From the NCBI GenBank assembly GCA_030830945.1, contig JAURLY010000282.1, positions 1 to 5,618 on the forward strand: a stretch of 5,618 bases of DNA, given 5' to 3'. The stretch is from Gammaproteobacteria bacterium. Lineage in GTDB: Bacteria; Pseudomonadota; Gammaproteobacteria; Pseudomonadales; GM7GCV1. The translations under genes and the position numbers were made by a program. The notes under the pieces were generated by a model, which made no database searches, was not told the DNA's origin, and saw only the letters and a program-made list of their open reading frames with translations. Shown piece by piece: positions 1-5,618 of the stretch. Each line of letters opens with the position of its first letter. The stretch's first letter is position 1.

Positions 1-33
1 CTGGAGCTGGGTAAATAGAGTTTATTAGAAGAT

Positions 34-63
34 AAAAAATACGGCCCTCAGTAATGAGGGCCG
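34..63 (-). terminator. Rho-independent terminator after the MFS gene
   Basis: A perfect 9-bp stem (42-50 with 55-63; arms CGGCCCTCA and TGAGGGCCG) encloses a 4-nt loop at 51-54. Read on the minus strand, the hairpin is followed by TA and then six T residues (39-34), the layout of an intrinsic terminator. It begins 26 nt past the stop codon of the MFS gene and so closes the minus-strand transcription unit. The plus-strand side lacks a T-tract after the hairpin, so I do not call it bidirectional. Confidence 0.9.
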
Positions 64-89
64 CAATAACGATTAATTCCGTCTATACA

Positions 90-1421
90 TTAACTTTCTT
101 TTGATCCAATCACAGCTCCTGGCTCGCCAACAACGCCGGGTTGGCCGGATTTCTTACGATCATATAACCAAATAATGCCAAAGACCGGCAAAAGTATAAT
201 TGGCACGATGGCAACAGACTGGAAAGACTCTACTGAGGCATAACGTATAACCTCTTGCATGGCCTCTGGTGACAGTGTTGCCAAATCAACGCCACCTGCC
301 GCTTCGGCTCTTGCGGAATCAAAGATAGCGCCCATTTGGGGCAATACAAACTGGATAGACATACCTCCGGCAAAGCCCATCAGCCCCATAGCCACTGCGC
401 CGCCTCTTGGGAACCGGTCGGAGGTAATTGCCAGCATGGTTGGCCACATGTAGCAGACACCTGCACCCCAGACTGTTGCGGCTGCAAATGCCAGCAAAGG
501 CGTATTCGCGATACTTAGCAAATAAAGACCAACACCCGCAGATAGACAAGAAACAAACATCAAGCCCATCGAGGAAATTCGCTCAGCAATTGGGCCGGCG
601 AAATGGCGCATGACAAACATCAGGCCACTCACGTAGACCAGAAGTAAAATGCCTTCCATACCAACGATGTTGGACAGGGAAATATTTACCCACTGTCCGG
701 GTGCCAGCTCGGAGGCAGCAGTGAAATACATGCAAACCCAGAATACCCAGAACATGGGGCGCTTAACCAGTTCCTTAAACATGTCCCCATAACTAACACC
801 GGTAGCAACCCGCTCCGTAACCGGAAATATTGAGGTAAACACCATCCAGGCAAGTGCTACTGCGGGCAACATAAGAACCAGCATGTTTAGCTCCCAAGGC
901 AATCCGAGACGGGAGATGGCAACGCCTAAAAGCCCGCCGACCACAATACCCGCGGGCCACCAGGCATGCAGAATATTTAATCGATGCGTTTTTTCCTCAG
1001 GGTACAAGGCAGCGACCATCGGGTTAGAGGCTGCCTCTACTGCCCCCCAGCCAAAGCCGGTAAGCATCAAGCTGGAAAAGACGATCAGCTGGATATACTC
1101 GCTGGCAGGCATGAAAGCGGCAGCCAGCAGGCCAAGCGCACCTACCACATAGCCTAATGCCGAAATAAGCAACATACGTTTCATGCCTATGAGATCGACC
1201 AGTGCACTGCCAAAAAGCAGGGTTAGTGCGAAGCCGGTAAAGGTCGCCCCCAGAGCTTCACCCACCATCGAAGCAGAGTTAGCCATATCAATCTTGTCAT
1301 AGATTTCGTGCTGAAGATTTGGCGCAATATTTGCGCGCACAGCAAACCCGAGCCCAATCATGAATATCGACAGGTTACCTACATAATAGAGACGTTTGCG
1401 GTCTATGTTTTGGTCTGTCAT
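90..1421 (-). CDS. MFS sugar transporter, FucP/FHS-like
   Basis: This is an inner-membrane secondary transporter of 443 residues, close to the usual length for 12-helix major facilitator proteins. It has many hydrophobic segments throughout and a short hydrophilic C-terminal tail (about 421-443). The MFS motif A is clear in the loop after helix 2 (G71 to L84: G-S-A-L-V-D-L-I-G-M-K-R-M-L). The stretch N133-P ... L148-N-I-L-H152 resembles the N-P...R-L-N signature of FucP-type sugar permeases. E238 and W244 in a helix of the second half fit the E-x5-W pattern often seen in that group. By family it probably imports a sugar or polyol with protons; the substrate cannot be read from sequence. I start at the ATG at 1421, not an in-frame TTG at 1457, because GGGGGAAG lies 5 nt upstream of the ATG and the extra 12 residues are polar and uncharacteristic. 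It follows the isomerase gene by 250 nt and ends at a terminator. Family is certain, substrate is not. Confidence 0.9.
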   Translation of the reverse strand: MTDQNIDRKRLYYVGNLSIFMIGLGFAVRANIAPNLQHEIYDKIDMANSASMVGEALGATFTGFALTLLFGSALVDLIGMKRMLLISALGYVVGALGLLAAAFMPASEYIQLIVFSSLMLTGFGWGAVEAASNPMVAALYPEEKTHRLNILHAWWPAGIVVGGLLGVAISRLGLPWELNMLVLMLPAVALAWMVFTSIFPVTERVATGVSYGDMFKELVKRPMFWVFWVCMYFTAASELAPGQWVNISLSNIVGMEGILLLVYVSGLMFVMRHFAGPIAERISSMGLMFVSCLSAGVGLYLLSIANTPLLAFAAATVWGAGVCYMWPTMLAITSDRFPRGGAVAMGLMGFAGGMSIQFVLPQMGAIFDSARAEAAGGVDLATLSPEAMQEVIRYASVESFQSVAIVPIILLPVFGIIWLYDRKKSGQPGVVGEPGAVIGSKES

Positions 1422-1426
1422 TTTTT

Positions 1427-1434
1427 CTTCCCCC
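1427..1434 (-). promoter_or_regulatory. Ribosome binding site that decides the MFS start
   Basis: The purine-rich GGGGGAAG on the minus strand ends 5 nt before the ATG at 1421. This supports that ATG over the upstream in-frame TTG at 1457. Confidence 0.6.
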
Positions 1435-1472
1435 AGTGTTATTTTTTTCCAGCGCAAGCTGAATCTATCTAC

Positions 1473-1500
1473 TATTTAAATCTGCAGAATCTATTATCAA
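1473..1500 (-). promoter_or_regulatory. Possible sigma-70 promoter for the MFS gene
   Basis: On the minus strand, TTGATA (1500-1495) matches five of six bases of a -35 box. The candidate -10 elements are poor: TAAATA at 1478-1473 (16-nt spacer, three of six matches) or AATAGT at 1476-1471 (18-nt spacer, four of six). The region is AT-rich and lies about 50-80 nt upstream of the MFS start, a plausible place. The -35 lies inside one arm of an inverted repeat. Without a good -10 this remains a weak call. Confidence 0.25.
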
Positions 1501-1521
1501 CACACTGCACCCAGTTGATAA
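1494..1521. promoter_or_regulatory. Inverted repeat, candidate operator
   Basis: TTATCAAC (1494-1501) and GTTGATAA (1514-1521) are perfect 8-bp inverted copies separated by 12 bp. Their centres are 20 bp apart, about two helical turns, so a dimeric repressor or activator could contact both arms on one face. One arm contains the candidate -35 box of the MFS gene. I do not recognise the motif as the site of a named regulator. The arm and spacer lengths fit DNA recognition better than an RNA terminator, and no T-tract follows. Confidence 0.4.
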
Positions 1522-1671
1522 ATAACCCCTCAGACAAAAAATCCTGTTCTTATTAAATCCCCAGGCAATTTCTCCCCGGAGAAGACCAGATTTTCGCCCG
1601 TGAAAACCATGGCCTAATAAACACTTTTCCTAATACCCCGACTATACCAACAGGGTCTTGTATGCGTTTAT
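1522..1671. other. Intergenic spacer after the isomerase gene
   Basis: No coding signal is seen on either strand. On the minus strand it holds two weak 5-bp hairpins (1591-1606, TTTTC/GAAAA with a 6-nt loop; about 1570-1583, TTCTC/GAGAA with a 4-nt loop), and a T-run further on near 1536-1541. None forms a convincing terminator, so read-through from the isomerase gene into the MFS gene remains possible. The spacer may be part of a longer 5' leader for the MFS gene. Confidence 0.4.
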
Positions 1672-2727
1672 TTATTTCAGCCCCAAAATACGCTTATTCG
1701 AATCTTCATCAGCCGCATCCCCGGCAAAATCATCGAACGCTTTTTCAGTCGTTCGAATAATGTGCTCATTGATAAAGTCAACGCCTTCCCGAGCACCATC
1801 TTCCGGATGTTTCAGGCAGCATTCCCATTCCAGCACAGCCCAGCCATCAAAATCATACTTGGCAAGCTGACTGAATATGGCCTTGAAATCGATTTGACCA
1901 TCACCCAGGGAACGGAAACGACCGGGGCGATCTTTCCAGCCCTGATAACCGCCATAAATGCCACTGCGCCCAGTCGGATTGAACTCGGCATCTTTCACAT
2001 GAAACATCTTGATTCGGTCATGATAAATGTCGATGAACTGCACATAATCCAGTTGCTGCAGAATGAAGTGGCTTGGATCATAGAGAATATTGCATCGAGG
2101 ATGGTTACCGGTCGCTTCCAGAAAGCGCTCAAAGGTCACGCCATCGTGAATGTCCTCACCTGGATGGATTTCGTAGCAGACATCCACTCCAGCATCATCG
2201 AAGGCATCCAGAATAGGCAGCCAGCGTTTGGCCAATTCTTCGAATCCGGCTTCGACTAAACCGCTTGGTCGTTGGGGCCATGGGTAAACCGTATGCCAAA
2301 GCAGTGCGCCAGGAAAGGTCACATGCGCGGTCAGACCAAGGTTTTTGCTGGCCTTCGCGGACATCATTAGCTGTTCAACTGCCCACTTTTGACGCTCTTG
2401 GGGTTTACCGTGTAATTCCGGCGGAGCAAATCCATCAAATAATTCATCGTAGGCGGGATGCACTGCAACCAGCTGTCCTTGAAGGTGAGTAGATAATTCG
2501 GTGATTTCCACACCGTTGGCAGCACATATGCTCTTTAATTCATCGCAATAATCAACGCTCTCCGATGCAAGCTTAAGATCGATTAGTCCTGGCTCCCAAG
2601 TTGGAACTTGCACGCCTTTGTATCCGAGATCTCCCGCCCACTTGGTAATATTGTGTAGCGTATTAAAAGGGGCTTCCGGACCGGCAAATTGCGCGAGGAA
2701 TATAGCGGGGCCTTTCATCTTAGACAT
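1672..2727 (-). CDS. TIM-barrel sugar (phosphate) isomerase/epimerase
   Basis: This 351-residue protein belongs to the xylose-isomerase-like TIM-barrel superfamily (AP_endonuc_2; IolE, IolI and relatives), probably cytoplasmic. The expected metal-ligand positions are visible: E186 in C-Y-E-I-H-P-G, D217 in L-Y-D-P-S-H, H243 in M-F-H-V-K-D-A, and E300 in V-L-E-W-E. H81 after beta-strand 3 (S-T-H-L-Q-G-Q-L) is another family-typical active-site residue. It is longer than the 260-300 residues of IolE/IolI, mainly through an insertion at about 82-115 and an acidic C-terminal tail (about 330-346); such longer forms are common beside Gfo/Idh/MocA genes. Members isomerise, epimerise or dehydrate keto-sugars and inositol derivatives, and some act on 3-keto-glycosides; the reaction here is not known. 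The start is set by AGGAG at 2739-2735, 7 nt before the ATG. The 16-nt gap to the oxidoreductase gene implies co-transcription and probably coupled translation. Confidence 0.9.
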   Translation of the reverse strand: MSKMKGPAIFLAQFAGPEAPFNTLHNITKWAGDLGYKGVQVPTWEPGLIDLKLASESVDYCDELKSICAANGVEITELSTHLQGQLVAVHPAYDELFDGFAPPELHGKPQERQKWAVEQLMMSAKASKNLGLTAHVTFPGALLWHTVYPWPQRPSGLVEAGFEELAKRWLPILDAFDDAGVDVCYEIHPGEDIHDGVTFERFLEATGNHPRCNILYDPSHFILQQLDYVQFIDIYHDRIKMFHVKDAEFNPTGRSGIYGGYQGWKDRPGRFRSLGDGQIDFKAIFSQLAKYDFDGWAVLEWECCLKHPEDGAREGVDFINEHIIRTTEKAFDDFAGDAADEDSNKRILGLK

Positions 2728-2743
2728 ATATCAACTCCTGAAA

Positions 2744-3886
2744 TCAGTTAACTGGAAAAGGCTGCCATTTGACATCACTGGCGCTGGCAGCCACGGCCAA
2801 CTCTATAAAGGTCATACCGCGAACAGCAGCATCGATGCCTGGCAGGTCGATCGCACTTTCAGCAGGCTCCCTGCCCTCTTCTCTCGCACGAACCTGTTCT
2901 GCAAAAGCGACGTAGAGATTGGCAAAGGCCTCCAGATACCCTTCTGGATGACCGTGGGGGGTGCGCGTATATGTCGTTGCCATTTCCCCCAGATAGCCAT
3001 AGCCAGTGCGCAGCATCTCTGTGGGTTTATCATTGTATTTTAACCAAAGGGTATTGGGCTCCTGCTGGCTCCATTCCAAACCGGCCGTCTCACCATAAAC
3101 CCTTATTTTCAGTGCGTTTTCTTCACCTACACTAACCTGACTCGCCATCAGGACGCCTTTGGCGCCATTGTTAAATCGCAGCAGCACAGACCCATCATCG
3201 TCCAGCACTCGGCCTTCAACAAATGACGTCAAATCGGCACATATTTCGGTAATTTCCAGGCCTGTCACAAACTCTGCCAGGTTTGCCGCATGAACACCTA
3301 TATCCCCCATACAGCTACTGCAACCAGACTTTGCAGGGTCAAGACGCCAAATATCATCTTCCGGGGCTTCCGCCAGCCAGCCCTGAGGATATTCCACAAC
3401 CACTTTGCGTATTTTCCCCAGCTTGCCTTCAGCCACTCTGGCACGGGCTTCCTTAACCAGCGGATAACCAGTATACGTATGGGTTAAGCCATACAGCAGG
3501 CCTGTTTCTTCAAGCAACGTCTTAAGCTTGAGGGCCTCCTCGAGATTCAGTGTGGCGGGCTTATCTGACATCACATGAAAGCCAGCTTTAAGCGCGGCTT
3601 CAGCAACAGGAAAATGCAGGTGATTGGGCGTAACAATAGCAACGAACTGCATGCGCTCGTTTTCAGGCAGCGCCGCTTCGGACTCCATCATTTGCCGAAA
3701 GTCGCTGTAAACTCGCTCCGGCGCCAGATAAAGTGCCTGACCCGAGCGTTTGGCTCGCTCAGGATCACTGCTGAAAGCACCGCAGACTAATTCTATTTCA
3801 CCATCAATGGCTGCCGCGATACGGTGCACTTCACCGATAAACGCGCCCTCACCGCCACCAACCATTCCCATTCGAAGTTTTGACAT
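2744..3886 (-). CDS. Gfo/Idh/MocA-family oxidoreductase
   Basis: This 380-residue NAD(P)-dependent dehydrogenase has an N-terminal Rossmann domain (about 1-135) and a C-terminal alpha/beta substrate domain (about 136-370). The dinucleotide loop is V-G-G-G-E-G-A-F-I-G (9-18). V-T-P-N-H-L-H (85-91) is the usual cofactor-side motif. The catalytic lysine is K109 in D-K-P, where most family members have E-K-P. D195 and H199 in G-D-I-G-V-H-A supply the other conserved active-site pair. There is no signal peptide, so it should act in the cytoplasm. Relatives oxidise or reduce inositols, glucose, xylose, sugar acids or keto-glycosides; no motif here fixes the substrate. A strong AGGAG (3898-3894) lies 7 nt before the ATG. 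It sits between a xylulokinase gene (62 nt upstream) and an isomerase/epimerase gene (16 nt downstream), a common pairing in sugar-catabolic operons. Family is certain, substrate unknown. Confidence 0.92.
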   Translation of the reverse strand: MSKLRMGMVGGGEGAFIGEVHRIAAAIDGEIELVCGAFSSDPERAKRSGQALYLAPERVYSDFRQMMESEAALPENERMQFVAIVTPNHLHFPVAEAALKAGFHVMSDKPATLNLEEALKLKTLLEETGLLYGLTHTYTGYPLVKEARARVAEGKLGKIRKVVVEYPQGWLAEAPEDDIWRLDPAKSGCSSCMGDIGVHAANLAEFVTGLEITEICADLTSFVEGRVLDDDGSVLLRFNNGAKGVLMASQVSVGEENALKIRVYGETAGLEWSQQEPNTLWLKYNDKPTEMLRTGYGYLGEMATTYTRTPHGHPEGYLEAFANLYVAFAEQVRAREEGREPAESAIDLPGIDAAVRGMTFIELAVAASASDVKWQPFPVN

Positions 3887-3934
3887 TGAATAGCTCCTAT
3901 ATATTTATAAGTCGTCAGACTTGACCATTGCCCA

Positions 3935-3954
3935 CAACAATTTTCCAATTATTG
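3935..3954 (-). other. AT-rich stem-loop over the xylB stop codon
   Basis: On the minus strand CAATAATT (3954-3947) pairs with AATTGTTG (3942-3935), eight pairs including one G-U, closed by the GNRA-type loop GGAA. The last sense codon and stop codon of the kinase gene lie in the first arm. No T-tract follows, so it is not an intrinsic terminator. It could slow RNA decay between the kinase and oxidoreductase genes, or be a chance of AT-rich sequence. Confidence 0.3.
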
Positions 3955-5442
3955 ATAAAGTGCCATAACCGCACCAAGATGTGTCTGATAACGTTCATAG
4001 CACTCTGCATAAATCGGGACATGCTGTGGATTTGGGTCACAACTCCTCGACAAGTCTGTCTCAAGAACCTGATCAACCAGACTCTGTAGACTCGCCTTAG
4101 TCAACGGGCCTTGCTCGTGTACCCAGGCCGCCTGGAGAGCTGCTCCCAGAGCAGCACCTTCATCGTTTATCTGCACGGAAACAGGCACATCAAATATGTC
4201 GGCAACGATCTGTCGCCATGCAGCACTGTTCGCGCCACCACCTGTAAGACGGGCAGAAGTAATCTCACAACCCTGAGCACGAAATGCATCCAAACCCGAG
4301 CGTAAACCAAATATTGCAGATTCCATGGCCGAGCGTAGCAGGTTATCTGCCGTGTAATTTGTTTGATTCAGGCCAAAAATACACCCTTGGCCCTTGGGCA
4401 AGTTGGGCGTGCGCTCACCCTGGAAGAACGGCATGGTGACAACACCTGCCGAGCCCGGGGGAACACGATTGATTCTGTCATCCAACTCTGGCAACGAGAC
4501 CCCCAGAACGTTTCGGGTCAACTCGGTGGTAACCGTACAGTTCATGGTGCAGAGTAATGGCAACCAGCCACCCGTCGAGTCGCAAAATGCTGCCAGAGAT
4601 CCCTGCTGATCTATGACTGGCTGATCACTGTAGGCAAACATGGTTCCGGAAGTGCCGAGACTGACAGTTAAGCGGCCCGGAATAATGTTTCCAGTACCAA
4701 TGGCTGACATCATGTTATCGCCCCCACCACAACTGAGGGGCGTGCCCGCTGGAATACCCAGTTCAGAGGCAGTTTTATCACGAACAGAACCGATAAAGCT
4801 TTCCGGCGAAACCAGTTGCGGCAGGCAGCCAGAGAGATCACGATCGCTGTCGACAGCTGCAAGCATCGCCGAATGCCAGTTTCGGTTTCTGACATCCAGC
4901 AACCCAGTTCCAGAAGCATCACCACACTCCATGACGCGCTCACCGGTCAGATAAAAATTGATGTAATCATGGGGAAGCAGGACCGTATCCAGTTGTTGGT
5001 AAAGCTCCGGATGGTTTTGTTTTAACCAGAGGATCTTCGGGGAGGTATACCCTGGTAAGACAGCGTTACCTGTTTCGGCGATACATTTCTCCAGGCCACC
5101 AAATGACTGGGTTATCTGATCACATTGCACGGAAGTTGCTGTATCACACCAAAGTTTGACTGGTGCCAGAACCGAACCATCGGCAGCCAACGGCACAAAC
5201 CCGTGTTGTTGGCCGGAGACACCTATAGCCTTTATCGATTGACGAATATCCTTATCGATGGATTCCATACAAGAGCGCAATCCACTAATCCACCACTGTG
5301 CGTGCTGTTCGCGCGTACCATCGTCTCGACTTATCATCTCAAGCGGTGAAGAGGCTTGGGCAACCACAGATTTTGACTCGACATCAAAACACAACGCCCT
5401 GACACTCTGTGTACCTACATCTATGCCCAGGAAAACACTCAC
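3949..5442 (-). CDS. xylB: Xylulokinase-type FGGY carbohydrate kinase
   Basis: This cytoplasmic kinase of 497 residues (E. coli XylB has 484) uses ATP to phosphorylate a ketose, most likely D-xylulose to D-xylulose 5-phosphate, feeding the pentose phosphate pathway. Two actin-like FGGY domains are visible (about 1-245 and 250-450). Key motifs are the phosphate-1 loop G-I-D-V-G-T-Q-S (6-13); G-Q-Q-H-G (77-81) in the sugar site, where E. coli has G-Q-M-H-G; M/L-P-G-Y-T-S/A-P-K-type segment at 129-136; G-G-G-D-N (239-243) with D242 as the expected catalytic base; S-L-G-T-S-G (261-266); G-E-R-T-P (342-346); and T-G-G-G-A-N-S (400-406) in the adenosine site. All are intact, so it should be active. 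The start is GTG; GAGG lies 11 nt upstream (5457-5454), and the frame has no other upstream start before a stop at 5481-5479. No xylA is adjacent, so the xylulose source is open; another pentulose or polyol-derived ketose is possible. Confidence 0.9.
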   Translation of the reverse strand: MSVFLGIDVGTQSVRALCFDVESKSVVAQASSPLEMISRDDGTREQHAQWWISGLRSCMESIDKDIRQSIKAIGVSGQQHGFVPLAADGSVLAPVKLWCDTATSVQCDQITQSFGGLEKCIAETGNAVLPGYTSPKILWLKQNHPELYQQLDTVLLPHDYINFYLTGERVMECGDASGTGLLDVRNRNWHSAMLAAVDSDRDLSGCLPQLVSPESFIGSVRDKTASELGIPAGTPLSCGGGDNMMSAIGTGNIIPGRLTVSLGTSGTMFAYSDQPVIDQQGSLAAFCDSTGGWLPLLCTMNCTVTTELTRNVLGVSLPELDDRINRVPPGSAGVVTMPFFQGERTPNLPKGQGCIFGLNQTNYTADNLLRSAMESAIFGLRSGLDAFRAQGCEITSARLTGGGANSAAWRQIVADIFDVPVSVQINDEGAALGAALQAAWVHEQGPLTKASLQSLVDQVLETDLSRSCDPNPQHVPIYAECYERYQTHLGAVMALYQ

Positions 5443-5453
5443 TTTGCAATAAA

Positions 5454-5457
5454 CCTC
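5454..5457 (-). promoter_or_regulatory. Ribosome binding site for the GTG-start kinase
   Basis: GAGG on the minus strand lies 11 nt before the GTG at 5442. The spacing is slightly long and the start codon is not ATG, which suggests modest initiation compared with the AGGAG/7-nt/ATG arrangement of the next two genes. Confidence 0.45.
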
Positions 5458-5493
5458 AAATATTGAACCAACGGGTACTTACAACGATACATA

Positions 5494-5618
5494 CTAAATA
5501 TTGCCTGCCTTGAGTTGCTTGACTGCGTAATCTACTGCACGCGCCGTCAAAGCCATAAAGGTAAGTGACGGGTTAACACAAGATGCCGACGTCATACTTG
5601 CACCATCAGTAACAAATA
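5494..5618 (-). CDS. GMC-family oxidoreductase, C-terminal fragment
   Basis: Only the last 40 codons and the stop (TAG, 5496-5494) are in the window; the gene continues beyond position 5618 and the first complete codon begins at 5616. The peptide reads F-V-T-D-G-A-S-M ... C-V-N-P-S-L-T-F-M-A-L-T-A-R-A, the C-terminal signature of FAD-dependent glucose-methanol-choline oxidoreductases. The Asn of V-N-P-S matches the second member of the catalytic His-Asn pair of this family. The form resembles bacterial sugar dehydrogenases of the glucoside 3-dehydrogenase / gluconate 2-dehydrogenase-like group, which oxidise a sugar hydroxyl and often have a small partner subunit encoded nearby. It lies 51 nt upstream of the kinase gene on the same strand, fitting one operon. 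The fragment is too short to fix the substrate or cell location. The break is the window edge, not evidence of a pseudogene. Confidence 0.85.
   Translation of the reverse strand, partial: FVTDGASMTSASCVNPSLTFMALTARAVDYAVKQLKAGNI

Noticed and set aside
1..18. Possible end of a plus-strand gene (codons reading L-E-L-G-K then TAG)
   Set aside because: Five codons cannot be told from chance, and the other frames also stop within 30 nt. No converging gene is supported from this window.
1570..1606. Two small hairpins after the isomerase gene as a terminator
   Set aside because: The stems are only 5 bp and neither is directly followed by a T-run on the minus strand, unlike the clear terminator at 34-63.
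1762..2259. 165-codon plus-strand open frame opposite the isomerase gene
   Set aside because: It lies in exact codon register with the minus-strand gene, so it exists only because that gene rarely uses TTA, CTA and TCA codons here. The minus-strand product has clear family motifs and a ribosome binding site.
2618..3043. 141-codon plus-strand open frame across the isomerase/oxidoreductase junction
   Set aside because: It is antisense to two well-supported genes and its translation shows no recognisable motif.
3909..3922. AAGTC-GTCA-GACTT hairpin in the kinase/oxidoreductase gap
   Set aside because: A 5-bp stem in AT-rich sequence is expected by chance, and the downstream gene has its own strong ribosome binding site.
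4640..4954. 104-codon plus-strand open frame opposite the kinase gene
   Set aside because: It is antisense to a conserved kinase region that includes the catalytic G-G-G-D-N, and its proline/serine-rich translation looks like a complement artefact.

Overview
The window holds one end of a carbohydrate-catabolism locus. Every credible gene lies on the minus strand, so transcription runs from high to low coordinates. In that order: the last 40 codons of a GMC-family flavoprotein oxidoreductase (cut by the window edge), a complete FGGY carbohydrate kinase of the xylulokinase (XylB) type, a Gfo/Idh/MocA-family NAD(P)-dependent oxidoreductase, a TIM-barrel sugar (phosphate) isomerase/epimerase of the IolE/IolI-like (AP_endonuc_2) superfamily, and an MFS sugar transporter resembling the FucP/FHS type. 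A strong intrinsic terminator follows the transporter and closes the locus.

Intermediate base composition, AGGAG-type ribosome binding sites, bacterial intrinsic termination and the gene families suggest a Gram-negative heterotroph. A plant- or algal-polysaccharide-using gammaproteobacterium is my guess, from gene style only; no phylogenetic marker is present.

Layout: 1-33 no supportable gene; 34-63 terminator; 90-1421 MFS transporter; 1422-1671 a 250-bp gap with a perfect 8-bp inverted repeat that overlaps a possible -35 box; 1672-2727 isomerase/epimerase; a 16-nt gap; 2744-3886 Gfo/Idh/MocA oxidoreductase; a 62-nt gap with a small AT-rich hairpin; 3949-5442 xylulokinase (GTG start); a 51-nt gap; 5494-5618 GMC oxidoreductase C-terminus. 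The four upstream genes are spaced like one operon. The transporter may be the last gene of that operon or have its own regulated promoter.

Functional reading (inference): the transporter imports a sugar, polyol or sugar derivative; the GMC and Gfo/Idh enzymes carry out redox steps on it; the TIM-barrel protein isomerises, epimerises or cleaves an intermediate; and the kinase phosphorylates a ketose, probably D-xylulose, for entry into the pentose phosphate pathway. No xylose isomerase (XylA) or transcription factor is in the window, so the ketose may come from an oxidative route rather than classical xylose isomerisation. I found no mobile element, CRISPR array, tRNA, rRNA or defence-like system. 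The locus looks like accessory metabolism built from known families, with its exact substrate open.
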